The notes beneath the pieces are model-generated. The model saw nothing but the letters and a program-made list of their open reading frames with translations. It made no database searches and was not told where the DNA came from. Position numbers and translations under genes: made by a program. DNA of 64,000 nucleotides, taken from NCBI GenBank assembly GCA_037074765.1, contig JBAMDO010000134.1, positions 88,386 to 152,385 of the forward strand, read 5' to 3'. The stretch is from Mansonella perstans. Its lineage: Eukaryota > Nematoda > Chromadorea > Rhabditida > Onchocercidae. How positions within the stretch are numbered: the stretch's first letter is position 1; every line of letters begins with the position of its first letter. Positions 27,401-40,800 of the stretch are shown piece by piece.

Positions 27401-30400
27401 AATATTGCGATTTGTTTTATCTGTTTTTGCAAGATTTATGAATTTAATAAGTTTGAATGAAACAGCTGCTTTCAGCTAAGACTAAATGCCGAAAATCAAA
27501 GATTGAAAGAAGCACAACAAGCTATTTATCACTGCTACGCATTTTTGCAAAACATTCGATCAAAATGACTGATTGAATTTCTTTAAATCTGAGTAATTAA
27601 TGAGTAAATAGTAACAATTAAAATAATTTAATCACTGACAATATTTAAAATATCTCTCCGATTAATTTATTGCAATAAATAAAAAATATTTACTTTAGAG
27701 TGTGCTAAAAAAAACATTTTCTTTATTGTCCTTGCAAATTCATTTGTTAATTATCGTTCCCAAAAGAAAAAAACTATGCGACAGTCGAAATGTTGAATTT
27801 GTTTTGTTTGTTAAATTAGAATTCCATAAGAAGCAAAAATTTTCGATTTGAAAATGATAAAAATTTACTTGCTGCTATTTGCAAAATGCAATTCAAAAGT
27901 TTTCTCATTGAAAAATTTTAAAAGTGTAAAAAATAAAACGAAAGAAAATCGAAAACTCTTTTCTTTGATTTCAAAAAATTTTATAAAAAAATTTTTTTCG
28001 AAATTTTTTATCTTCTGTTTTCTGTGCTTTTGAAATAGTGTAATGAAAATTTTTTTGTCTTACAGAATTCATTGGAATTTCGCATGCATTTACGATTCGA
28101 ATTATTAATGTTGGGTTTGCATAATATCGTTGAACAACTTCGTGTTACCTCATCGACCGTTCTGGATGATCACTTTGATCTGTTTGAAATGAGTCAACAA
28201 GAGGATGAGCAGCATTGCATCAGGTGAAACAAACTTCTTCCTAATTTTAATAATAATGAAGTTAGCAATTCTCGGATTGTTCACTAACAAACTTAAATGT
28301 TCTCAATTTCTATGTTTCATTTAAAATATCTCATACATTTAATTCTAATTAAATTCTAATTTTAAACTAATTCTAATTCTTTTTCGAAACTGATTCTTTA
28401 ACTAATTCTATTTTGACTTATTCAGATTTTCCTGATTTTGATTTTTGTTCTTCTATTTGATTTTTTTTTACTTCATGATACGACAACAAACTTTAAATGA
28501 CTGAAGATGAGAATTTCACAGTTTCAATCGATTCATACATCATTTTTATGGTAGAAATCAAAGTTATGACGTGAATTTTATTGCGTTATTGAAAAAAATC
28601 TCGAGAACTTTTGTTTAATGACAACTTTTGTTTGTTTGTTTTTTTTTTTGACAATTTTTTTTTCGCCCACAAGTCAAATTTCGAAAATCAAATGTTTCTG
28701 GAAAAATATCTAAACAATTTTACTGATTGGAAAATTTTACAAAAAACTATTCAATAAATCAATTTTTTGTCTTTTTGATATCAGTCAGTTTTTGCAAGTA
28801 TTTTTTACGCACCGAAAGAAATAAATAATAGTGATGATAAGCAAAGGTAACTACTGTTATAGTGAATATATCAATCCTAGCAGTCCAACTATCTTCGTCT
28901 TAATTTTTTGTATCAAAAAAGCAGCAATTAGAAAAATAATTATTATCGTAATTAAAAATAAATATTATTTTTAAATTTAATTTTAAGAAGTGATTCGGGA
29001 ACATCAACACCAATCGATGTTGAAAATCCGGTTGATATTGTTGATATCATAGTGGAACGGTTGAGCAATACAATTGCAATGCCACATTTCATTTCAATTT
29101 TACAGCATCTTCTACTTGTACCATTTGATCATAAGAATGTCCATATATGGCGGTAAGCTGTGAACAAAATTGTATTTTTCTTTAATTAATTAATTTTCAT
29201 GCAAGAATTACATTGAAAAGATCAATTATATTATTTTTATTATTAATACTACTCTCATTTTGTTTCGAAAATGATAAATGACAAAATTAATGAAAAATGA
29301 CAAATGACAAAAAAATGACGAATTTTCAAAAAAATTTTCGTTTTTCGCTTTTTTACCAATTCAGATGCTATTTGCTTGATTGGTTGACGTTGATCAATTA
29401 GTTTGTTTTTGACTTTTAGCTTACTTGATGTCGTATTACAACAATTGGTATTGAAAGTGAAAATGGATGTTTCTGGTGATGTACGAGAACCTATTGTATG
29501 CATTGATATGAATAAAACTTTATCCAGGTATTTCGATGAAAACCTTTCAAGGAAATAATCTTGCATTATTTAATTAAATGAGTAAAGATTTAATAAATAA
29601 TTTCCTACTCATTGACAAAAGATATTCCTAGAATAAACTATTGTTATATTTAAATAAGGAATTATTTAAATCTAACTGAATAAATCAAAATTCATAAGAA
29701 TGAAATAAAAATAAAATTGTTTTAACAAATTTGAAAATTTTGTGAATGATCAATATGTGCCATAAAGAATTCAAATTTAGCAAAAACGAATGAGCACAAG
29801 GAATTCAAATTTAAAATAATAAATGGCCTTAAGAAATTCAAATTAACATAATGAATGATCATAAGGAATTCAGATTTAACGTAATGAATGACCAATTTGC
29901 AGATTACATACACAATATGAATATGATAATCTTGAAAGAATGTACAATGAATTGGAGGAAGAGTTGCGCAAAGAGCGATTGAATGCAATCGAACTGCAAA
30001 GTCGTCTGGCTGATTACGATTTGCGCTCTATTTATTCCAGGTGCAGCAATTATTTAATTGTTATGCAAAAAGCAGGTATAAAAATTAAAATTATTGCTGA
30101 ATATGAAAACCAATTGTTACAGTGTTTAATTTTCGATTCAATTTTTTTATAGAAGCCTAAGATATCATTCTTGAAAATATTTAAACATTACGCTTTCGAA
30201 CTTGATTTAATTTCAAACATAAAACATTTTTCACCAATTTCTAATTTTAAAAAAAATTTTTTTAGTATTGTATCTAATACATACAATACTAAATACATAT
30301 AATTATTACATATAATATTAAATACATATAAATACATTTGATTACTTATAATTATTTTAAAAAAATAATTCTAAGAATTTTACATAATTAATTCAGTAAA

Positions 30401-33400
30401 AAATTCATTCTGTATATCTCAGAACTAGCGTCGATTCGACAGATTCGGCGCTTCCATCTGATCCACGTCAATCACCAAGTCTATCATCATCTTCGGTCCC
30501 AGCGACATGTCCACCAGCACTAATACCACCACCACCTCCACCACCACTACCACCACTATTATCACAGCTAAGCATCAATAATGATCGAATGGTAGCTGAA
30601 AAAATTGATAGGAATGAAAATATAAAAAAGATACCGAAATCAAGATTGCAATTGAAAACACTTAATTGGATAGTGATACCCAAAGAGAGAATTGTTGGCA
30701 CAATTTGGGAGAACATTGATGAGGAAAAATTGTATCAACAGGTTAGAAAATTCCTGTTACAATAACTATTGCAGCTAATTTTCTGCCATCTTTGCTTTTG
30801 CCAGGTAAAGCTCAAAGAATGAGCAATGTGTCACTGAGTTTCTCAATGAATGACTGTCTCATACTGCTGCAAACGACATGAATGGTACTGCATGACGGCC
30901 ATATCTGCGTAATTTATAGAGTAGTTTTTAATACTTGAATGAAATTGAATAAAATTGTTTGCAGCTAGATTTGGAAGATTTCACACAAAATTTTTCAATT
31001 AGCAAAATATCAGCTGATGAAATGGAATCAATAAATGAAACGCTACGTCGACACTATCGTCCTGGAACACTCATTTCTGTCATTGAACCTCGTCGTGCAC
31101 AGAATTGCACAATCATGTTATCGAAACTTCGATTATCAAATAAACAAATTAAACATGCCATTTTATCGATGGATCAATATGGCGAATTACCGCGTGATAT
31201 GATTGAACAGGTGTGATGATTGAAGTTACCAACAATTTAATTGCATTTCTATAAAAACTTTTAAGCTTAATCATTTTTCAATCTATCAATTTATTACAAT
31301 TGACAAATACCTTGTAAATATTTTCTAGTTCAATATTCCATTTGTAATTTTAAGCTTGACCTTTTCACCTTCCTCAGTCCTTAATTTAATTTGCTACAAT
31401 AACAAAGGAACTTGAAAAAATTATAATAACTTATGTTTTTCAATTTATTACTTTTCCCATCAAAAAACTCATGTTTAAGATTTTTTGATTTTTAGTATTT
31501 AAGGTCTTATTTAAAGTCAGCCTAGGATTTCTTTTAGTAATTTTTAAATTTCAACCTAGATTTCCTTCAGTAATTTCTAAATTTCAACATCTAAGTTCTT
31601 TTGTAATTTGAAGTCTTTTTCGGATCTTGTACTTCAAATTAGTTGGACGAAATCTGAATAATTGAAAAATTTCATTGTTAGATGTTGAAATTTTTGCCGA
31701 CCGAAAAAGAAATCATGAAATTAAACGAAATTGTGGATAAATACAAAACTGCCAATGTATTATCAATAGCTGATCGGTTCTTTTATGAAATTAGCAAGTA
31801 AATTTTTTTCTTTCTTCTTTTTTTTCAAATAAATTTGTAAGTTATTTTGAAATTTCATGGTGTGAAAAAAGTTTGTAACACAAGTCAATGAGATTGCAAA
31901 TACTTTGTTAAGTTATTGGAAAATAAATTATTAAAATTTTTGAAATGTATTTTTTCAGTATCCCTCGACATGAACAACGACTACGCTGCTTGCATATCAT
32001 TAGTACATATCGAGAACGTCTTGATGACATTTCCAATAGCATTAAAAGTAAGTTATAAAAGATGTTTGTAAATACAATGGACAATTTAAAGGTCAAGTTA
32101 TGAAAAGTTTTTTTTCTGAAAAATTTCTGAAAAAAAATTTAATTTTTTAAATTAATGGCATCTTTTTTCGTTCAGCAGTGACAAATGCTTCAACAGCTGT
32201 AGCAGGTAGCAAACGTCTAAGACAATTGCTGCGCATTATTCTAGCACTTGGGAACTTCCTGAATCGCGGGAAACGTAATGGAAATGCTTATGGTTAAAGT
32301 TTAATAAAGCTTTTTTTTAGATAGCATAAAAATTAAAATTAAAATTTGAAATGCATATTTCATTGATTGACTGAGAAAAAGACACAAAGCTGATTTGAAC
32401 GATACTATTAATCGATTAAGTAATGTTTTCAAATTTTGAATCGTTCTTTTATAATTTCAAATTGAAAGCAATTGTATCACATGATAGCTATTTTATAGGA
32501 TTTACATTGGCTTCGTTACGACTGATCACAGAAGTACGAAATTCCTTGCGTTCTGATCGTAATTTATTGCATTATATTGTTGAGGAATCTGAAAACAAGA
32601 AATCAGACGTGTTACGCCTAAAACGTGACCTGGAAAGTATTTATCAGGCTGCTAGACATAGGTTGTATTCGTTGATTTCTTTTGGAGCTTTGAAAAATTT
32701 TAAATTCTTGAAAATGTTTTTCGTCATATCAAATGAGAAAAGAGCATTTTAAAGAATTGTCAAATGTTTTTAAATAATTTAATGAACTAATTTCTCAATG
32801 TCCTACCATCTATTGCAGTCGTAAAGAAATCGAACAAGAACTATGTGCATTACGTAAATCAATCGCAACTGTAACGCAAGCGTTACGTGATAGTGGAACA
32901 GAAAATGAACAGGATACATGGAATGACGATTGTAACAAGAGCAAGGATCGTTTTGCAGAAGTGCTAAAGAATTTCCTGAACTCTGCTGCAAATGATTTTG
33001 TACAAGTTGAAAAGCAGTACGGTGATATGGATAGCAAAGTAAATTAAATTTTGAAATGATTAAAATATCTCTGATAAATGTATCTTCTATTTTTCTCTCA
33101 ACGCTAGGTGATTATTTCGATACATAAACAGCCATTGTAGTCATTACTCTTTACATGACTCACATAAGTCAGTCAGTGGCGTATTCTTATGCCCACGTCA
33201 AATTGTTTTTGGAAAATTTAACTTTTTTATAAATTCCCAAATTTAATCATAGAACGAGATAAATAGAGGCGAATTAAACATGTCATGAATTAGACCTTAA
33301 ATTTTTCCATTATTTGGATCCATTAGATCTTATTTGGATCAACCATAATTTATTTTCAGTTCCGGATGTGTGCACGAATGTTTGCAGAAGAACCAAAAAA

Positions 33401-34126
33401 CACTTCACCCGATGATTTTTTTGGTATTCTCTCAAAATTTTTGACCGCACTGACTGAATGCCATCAACAGATTTGGGAGGAGCACGAGAACTTGGAGCGA
33501 CTTAAAAAGCAAACATTGGCACGATCAACAATGCCTAAAAAATGTAAGAGCGTTTTAGCTTGGCTTTTTTAAAAGAAGAAATTTTTTTTTCTTGAAAATT
33601 AATTAAAAATTAAGTTTGAAAATTAATTAGAGTCAATACTTCGAAGAAGACGTATTTCAATTGCTTCCAACGAAAAAATTCATTCAAAATATATTCAAAA
33701 TAAATTTTCAAAATTTCAATTGAATTTGCTTGTTTTTTATGTACCACATGTAAAGACTAATTTTAAAGTTGGAAATTTTGAAATTTTTTAAAAATTTATT
33801 GCAAAAATTTTAAAAATGACTTTTCTTATTTTTGTTGTTCATTGATTAATTTCAATAAATTCAGCTGTTGTACAGAGTGTATTGACTAAATTTTAAAGTT
33901 TTAAATTGCTAAATTTTTCTAAAACTTGTTGCAAATTTTTTTTTAAATGATTTTGCTTATTTTTGTGTGAATTTGCTTAATTGCAACAAATTCAACTATT
34001 GTAGCTCGACAACAAAATAATCGGAGCCGTGACTTCGACCAACTGGTTACAGCTTTACAAAGTGGTGAAATATTTTCCGAAGAACTGACACGTTTAAGGA
34101 CATCGTTTCGTTCGCGGAAGAAATGA
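18430..34126 (+). CDS. daam-1: DAAM-type diaphanous-related formin
   Basis: Nineteen exons join without a phase break into 1003 codons plus stop: 18430-18618, 18803-18898, 19143-19279, 19600-19735, 19968-20051, 26460-26684, 28066-28223, 28988-29152, 29420-29527, 29903-30040, 30423-30741, 30965-31210, 31682-31797, 31959-32047, 32176-32292, 32499-32661, 32819-33038, 33360-33543, 34005-34126. Residues 1-430 form the GTPase-binding and FH3 armadillo region (GHQKVL, ERTRFQ), about 433-478 a coiled coil, 509-525 a short FH1 with seven prolines, 548-950 the FH2 domain (lasso Trp561, NCTIMLS, GNFLN) and 973-1003 the DAD (ALQSG plus a basic RSRKK tail). This order is that of DAAM, which is released by Rho and Dishevelled and elongates actin filaments. 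An acceptor (CGCAG) lies two bases before the ATG, so a spliced leader or an extra upstream exon is possible; vertebrate DAAM has a longer N terminus. Confidence 0.93.
20052..26459 (+). other. 6.4 kb intron of the DAAM gene
   Basis: The intron is bounded by GTTTGC and TTGTAG. It is AT-rich and includes an A tract near 20,360-20,378 and imperfect repeats of TTTACTGTAATTGATTA around 21,930-22,030. I found no nested gene on either strand. All other DAAM introns are much shorter. Confidence 0.75.
26965..27115 (+). repeat. ~95 bp tandem duplication in a DAAM intron
   Basis: Two copies of a unit starting TCGATAT.ATCCAAAAACTTAT and ending CCGGT...TTTGCATT. The unit is dense in CCGGT motifs, unusual here. 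It lies in the intron 26,685-28,065 and happens to stay open in one frame, which is probably incidental. Confidence 0.6.
29741..29897 (+). repeat. Imperfect ~40 bp tandem repeat in a DAAM intron
   Basis: About four diverged copies of AATGA...ATAAGGAATTCAAATTTA run up to the acceptor of the coiled-coil exon at 29,903. No function is evident. Confidence 0.6.
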
Positions 34127-37100
34127 AAGTTTTTTTTAATTAAAAAAAAAATTTGATGAAATTTTTGCGGAATTTTTAATGAAGCTAAAAAGGCTTGTTT
34201 CGTCAGGTTTCAAAGTTGTTATCCAAAAAAAAACTTGTAAAGCTTCATTTTTGATTTTTAATAAATGAACTATGAAGGAATGTAAATGAAAGTGTCAGTG
34301 TAATTGATACACTGATACACAGTATATATTATGATGGAATTTGGTCACTTAAATTATTTGCTTCATCATGTTTATTCAGTGGGTCAATCAATGTACGAAT
34401 GAGTAGCTTTAATTACTTTTAGTTATTAATTATTTATAATAATCCTGTGCATGTAATTCTTTGTCTGTTTCTCTTGGGTGAGTTTTTTTCTGCAAGTGAA
34501 AAGAAATTAAATGAGTAAAATTGAATTTACCTATTGCAACTTTTGCATTGATTTAAAATTTCATACGATTGTTCGATGTTTGCAAAATGAGCTGAAATTA
34601 TGGAAGATGCATTTAACTTTGAAATAGTGCCTTATAACAGAAGTTTAGTAATTAATTTATACATTAAATAAACAAGAAAAAATTTAATAAAAAAATTTAA
34701 AAATAAAATCGATAAAATTATCATTGTGTTAAAATTATTTATATAATGAGTAGTTATTGATTTTAATAAATTAAAAATTGAAATATTTAGATGAATGATA
34801 AAAATGTATAAATTGTGTAATTGCTAGTTTTTTAATTATCACTATCATCAGAATAACTCGGCATATATATATATGTAAATGTACACTTTATGATTAATAA
34901 TCATATGGTGATAATCTCAGGTGGATTTTAATTGTAGTTAGCTAAAACAAAATTTCTATTGCTATTATCAACACGTTTTTCTGTTTTTTATTGATCCTTC
35001 TGTCTAATCTCTTCCATTTAACCTGTCCTACAATGGATGAAAACTTTTTTGTCAAACAATATCCATTCATATATGTAGGATTGGGGATAAATTTTTTTTG
35101 CATCACCATCATCTGTGTAATATCACATCAAAAATATAAAAATGAAAAAATTGCAGAGATGAAATGCTTGCATGCATAAGTTCCGCAGGTCAAGTTTATT
35201 TTAATGTCAACAATTTTTTCAAAGGGCAAAGGTCAGCAGTATATGTCATCACTACATGTCAGGAAATACAAACGAAGAACAGAGTTCTAAACATGCCTTT
35301 CTTCATTTCTTGTTTGTTTTTTTTTTTCTGGAAGCGAAATTGAATGATATTTACAGCAGCAGCAGAATTCACTGAATACATTCTTCTCTAATACATTCTT
35401 CCTGAACACATTCTTCCAGAATATATTCTTCCAAGAATCTTTCATATATTTTACCTTAATTCATTCGTGCTCATACAACATATGAGACATATTCTCTTTT
35501 TTCAAATTTAATTTTTTTTTTGACAAAGAAGAGACAAATCTAATATACTAAAAAAAAGCAAATAAATAATTTCATTTGCTTGAAAGATAATTTAAAAAAA
35601 AAAAATAGATTTGAATAGTCTATTATTCTCTCTGCAAATTGTTTGAGCCTTTTTGATATTGAGTGGGTGAGTTAAAATTTTTAGTGAAAAAGAAGAACTA
35701 AAATCTTTTTGAGTTAAAAAGATGACTTAAAATCTTTTTGATATTGATTGGGTGAGTTAAAATTAGACTTGCAAAAAAAAAATTTGTTTGCTAAAAGCCA
35801 AACTTTTAACTTCTAACTGCTGCCTTCTCATTGGTTTAAATGTTTTGAGAATTTCACTGGTAAAAATTGTTATGTATGCTTTTCGATTGCTGTACTCGGG
35901 GTAAGAACTATCATTTATCATTCCACTCAACAAGGCTTTCCCCTTTTCTGCTTCGGTAAGAGACAATTCGATTTTTCATTTTTGTTCATGTATGATCATT
36001 CAGTGATTTGTAATCAGCTGATCCACTTTTTCAAATCTAATTTCAAACTTTCTCTTTTGCATTTATTTTCAGTCTGCTAAGGAACAACTCTGTTTAGATG
36101 CATAAAGCAGTCAGGATTTCACGAGCAATCAAAATGTAATAGTCTAATAACTTATTAATTTCAATTAACTTACTTCTCTAATCAAAAATCTTTGTCATGC
36201 ATCAAATATATATGCACACGATATTGTGCTTGAAATGTTTTTTTTTTTTTTTTTGGCATTTGGTAATCGATAAGTTGAAATTCTTGAAGACATACTTCAT
36301 TTGAATTACGCATCATTTTTTGATCAGTCGATTATTCAGTTGTTGGCTTTCAATTAGTTGACTCATTTCTTCAAATCCTTTCAAACTTTTTCTTTTGCAC
36401 TCTCACTGTATTAGTTCATCTTTGATCTCTAATTTCAAAAATGTGTAATGAAAACAATTATCGTCAACAAAATTTATCATTCCTCAATGATCAAATTTTC
36501 AAAATATTTCAATTCACTTTTCTGTTTTTCTCCGTTGCGGTAATAACTTCAATAATAGTATTTCTACCGTAATTTGAAGAGAAACAAGTATGTATTTTTA
36601 TGAGACATTTCATGCCATATTTAACATAACCTATTTTATTTTATTCTTACAAATATTAAAAAATGGAATTAAATTATTTAAAAAATTAGAATGGACGATA
36701 ATTCAATTCAGACTTCTTGTCATCCTTGCTTTTTATAAAAAAACAATTTCCTCCTTCAGCAGTTATGAAGTTACAATAATTTTTTTTGAGATATTTCGAA
36801 AATTTTCAACTCTAAAATTTCAAAATTATTATTTAACCGAAATTTGTTCTTGTAAAAATCTCTTTTTTTTTGCGCATTTTGATTGATTTGGAAAAATTTT
36901 AAATCAATATCATCGATCAGTGATTCTTCATGCCAATTTGTCATGCTTTGTCCTCTTCAGATATTTTGATTCAATTTTAATTTCTTCACTATTTCAGTCA
37001 TTCTCTTTTTATCAGTTATCATTAAATTTGCCAAAAATTTCAATTCATCTATCAATTATCAAAATCTCGCAGTGATCACATTGAATTATTTGTCGAAAAA

Positions 37101-37896
37101 CTTTTAAGTTTTTATTTATATTTTCCTTTGGCCCCAATAAATCTCAATGATCTATGTGCATGAACAAAACCGATGAATAATTGCAGTACACATCAGAGCA
37201 GATATTATAAATGGAAAATACTGTATTGTTATAAAATCAATATATTGTGTGTTTATAAAAGCCATGCACTAATTTTGAACTTTTTTCAACTAGCATCTCG
37301 TTTGCAATATGAAACTTCTGTTTCAGACTGAGAATGAGTGGAAGAGAAAGAAAATAGGACAAGATAAGAGGTAATAAATCAATTCTATCTTAAAATGAGG
37401 AATTACTAAGTTTATTCTTGTTGTAGTAATATTTCATTCATAATTTAATTAATTAATTATCAGTCAATTTTAATTAATCATTGAACCATTTACATGAATC
37501 ATACTAGATGTGCCACTTGTGGATTTCTTTATCGGTGACTTAAAGCATTTCTTGCACTGTTTCATATTTTTTTGAGAACAAGAAGAATTCATTATCGTCC
37601 CAACTTTGAAGTTCGAACTTTGTCGTTCCCAATGTATGTATCGGTGTATTCAAGAATAATTGATGTTTCCTCATCACTGATTTTTGATACGAGACTTGAC
37701 GTTAATAATGTTTAATTACTGTCGTTTTAATTAGTTGTTGACTTATCAGAAATTTCGAAAAAAAAAGATTCAGTGGGTAAATTGCCCAATTGTCTTTCAT
37801 TTAATTATAATTGAATCTTATTTATTGCATTTTCAATAGCGCATCAATTCCTAATATTGCATTGCAAATTGTTTTTTAGGCATTTTAACCGATAAA
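34127..37896. other. 3.8 kb intergenic region, DAAM to GGT
   Basis: No gene can be supported. It holds four short copies of an ACATTCTTCC-type repeat (35,375-35,439), a duplicated GATATTGA.TGGGTGAGTTAAAA motif (about 35,655 and 35,740), and two similar stretches with TTCAAA...TTTCAAACTTT.TCTTTTGCA (near 36,035 and 36,375). A 49-codon frame starting at the ATG 35,034 encodes a single hydrophobic segment and is discussed as a finding. Confidence 0.6.
34260..34265 (+). promoter_or_regulatory. Candidate polyadenylation signal of DAAM
   Basis: AATAAA lies 134 bases after the DAAM stop codon, a normal distance for a nematode 3' end. Other AATAAA-like sequences occur nearby in this AT-rich DNA. Confidence 0.4.
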
Positions 37897-40800
37897 ATGA
37901 CAATGGTGCAATTATTTGATTTAATAAATGATTCACAGCAACCGGCTAATGGTATACAACATTCGGCTAATAATGTAATCTTATCAACAAAAATTGCTCA
38001 GTTAATGAGAAAAAGGTTAATAAAGTTTCTGCTATTGTTAATTGCTTCGAAATAATTATTTAAAAGGGAATAAAAAAAAAATTTAATGAAATATGGCGGA
38101 TTTGACAATACGACAGGATACTATACAGTTGGTTTAATATGAAAAATCAATCGTTTAATTTATGGGCTCATAAAACTTTTTCTCCTCACCTGATTAATCT
38201 TAGCAATGACACTACAATATAAATCAGTTAAAATGTTTAACTGATTCATTGCTTTACGGTAAACATTGCTGACAAAATTTTAAGCTAAATTTCTGAAATA
38301 TTTCTTATCTTTCACTTTCTTTTTATTTTTTAATATCTTTACAAGGATGCAATCATTGTTCACAAATGAGCATTTATCTTTTTTTATATTAATTGCTTTT
38401 TTCTACAAAACTCTAATTAATTATCTTTTCAATTCTAAAATCCAAACTTTACGCCATTTTGCATTTAGATAGATGTTAGGCAGTTTTACATCTTTTAATT
38501 TAGGTATTCTGTGCAAATTTCATTGATCACTTTGGTATTAATTCTCCTGTCCCTTCCATTCATATTATCCAAAAACTCATTTTAAAAACAACAAATGATT
38601 TCTAAAGAAATGAAATACTCATTTCTTTCTGAACTGATAAATCTATTAGAACTGATTTCACTACAATTACTTAGCGACGAACATTTTTGAAATTTCTTAG
38701 AGTCGACAAAATTAAGAAATGAATTTGTCATGGAGGTCCAATAAAAAATGCATCTTTGGATATAACAATGAAGTAAAATTTCAATCTGTTCTATTTGTCC
38801 TTTTTTCTTTTTGCCCTCTTGCTTCACTTTCCAATTATTGATTGCCGCAGAAAAGCTTACAAAATACAAATCCATCACTGATTTTTTCCATTCAAAAAAT
38901 AATTTCATTTAAATGCTTAGCATTCATTACTTATGCTGATTCGCGTGATGAAAATACTTTATTTGCTAACATTGCCAGTGTGTAAAAAGCTTACCTTTAA
39001 TTGTTACTTTTTTTTTATTAAAAAGTTTCAAATGTTTTTAAGCATTGCAAAATTTCATCAAAAAAAAAAATGAAATATGAAAAATTCTCGACAAAATTTA
39101 ATCCCGAAATAATTATTTTACAAACATCAGATTTAAAAAAAGAGGAAGTTTTTGTCAAAAACACAATTGGCCAAGAAATTTTGTAACCCAAACATTTGTT
39201 CTATTCTTTACATTAAAATAATTATTATAACCCAAACATTTGTTCTATCCTTTACATTGGAATAATTATTATAACCCAAACATTTGTTCTATTCATTACA
39301 TTGAAATAATTATTAAAAGAATTGATTCACTTTCTTGCAGATCATTGGATCTTTTACTCGCTGTTACAGCGATTGCATTTTTTGCTTCTACCATAGTTTT
39401 GGCAATACTTTTGAAAATAAAATGCAATCATAAAGAATCGGTAATTTCAATTTCAATTCAAACTTGTATTTTTCTATTTTAACTTTCAGTTTCAAGCTAA
39501 GAGTTAGTTATTTCAATTTTAAGGTAATTACACATTAATATATATATTAATTGTACTATTAAGCAAAATGTACTGATACATATAAATGAATTATTATACA
39601 GTTATGTTATTAAATAAGTCACCTCATTCATTCAGCTAAAAATGATGAGTTTGTAGCAAGGATGATGCCTCAGATATTAAGTAGAATTAGCTGATAATTT
39701 AGAGAAATTCGACAAATGTTTGCAAGAGTTAGCTGATAATTCAATTATTACCGGAATAAAAGTCAATTAATGTCTTTACTTAAATTTTATGTAAGTAATT
39801 TTTGAAAAAAATTTAGTTTGTAACAAATACATTAATTCAATGCAACGATTCAACAACGCTACCATCTTGTGAAGAACGGCCAGAATTAAAATGGCCAGAG
39901 CCAAGCGGAACATTACTTGCGCGTTATAAGCGAGCAGCTGTCGCAACCGACAGTGGCATATGTAGTGGAATTGGAAGGTTCATAGTTCATGTTTGGCTTG
40001 TCTTGAAAAAGGAAACACAGAAGTAACAAGACTCAAAGTTACACTTATAAATAGCAAAGTACATAAGTAACAAGGCTCAAAGTTACTTATACATGGTAAA
40101 GTAACAAACAAGTTGCAAAGAAATGGAGAAATTAGCTTCCGCGCGTCTTTTTGAATGATTCAAATTTAAAATTATTATTTAAAATACCGAGAGCATAACT
40201 GTTAGCAGCTGTTTTCATCAAAAATTAATTAAGCAATTATTATTAATTCATAATATTGTAATAATAGCAGATATTCTTTTTATTTTATAATAAGTTTGTT
40301 TTTATTTTTAAAAACTTATGGCATTGTTGATTTCATTTTGTAACTTTTGAATAAGGAAGTAATCGGTTTCATTTTCTATTAATTTTAATTTCTAAAAATC
40401 AGAACGATTATCGCAATTGAAAAGTGTATGGTTGGGGCAGAGGTAACTAGTCCGAATATTGCTGCTAAAAAAAATTTCTAACTTAAAAAAATTTAGTTCA
40501 AAAATTAACATGTACTGATAACGCGAATAGTGAACCATCCCTTAACATTGATATTTGGATGTTTTGATAAATCAAAGCTATGAAATGATTTTCAACTTTT
40601 ATAAAAACCTTTTAAATTTCTGTAATTTTTTAAAATTTCAATAATTTAAGAGATATATTTGTGCTTGGCGGTAATGCGATAGATGCAACGATAGCAGCAT
40701 TGGTGTGTATTGGTGTTGTAAATCCACAAAGTTCCGGTTTAGGTGGTGGATTTCTGATGACCTTATACAATAGGTCAGCTTTTAAAATTGGACTTTTAAA

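Noticed and set aside
29722..29988. Minus-strand frame over a DAAM intron
   Set aside because: It is produced by the ~40 bp tandem repeat and overlaps the coiled-coil exon on the other strand.
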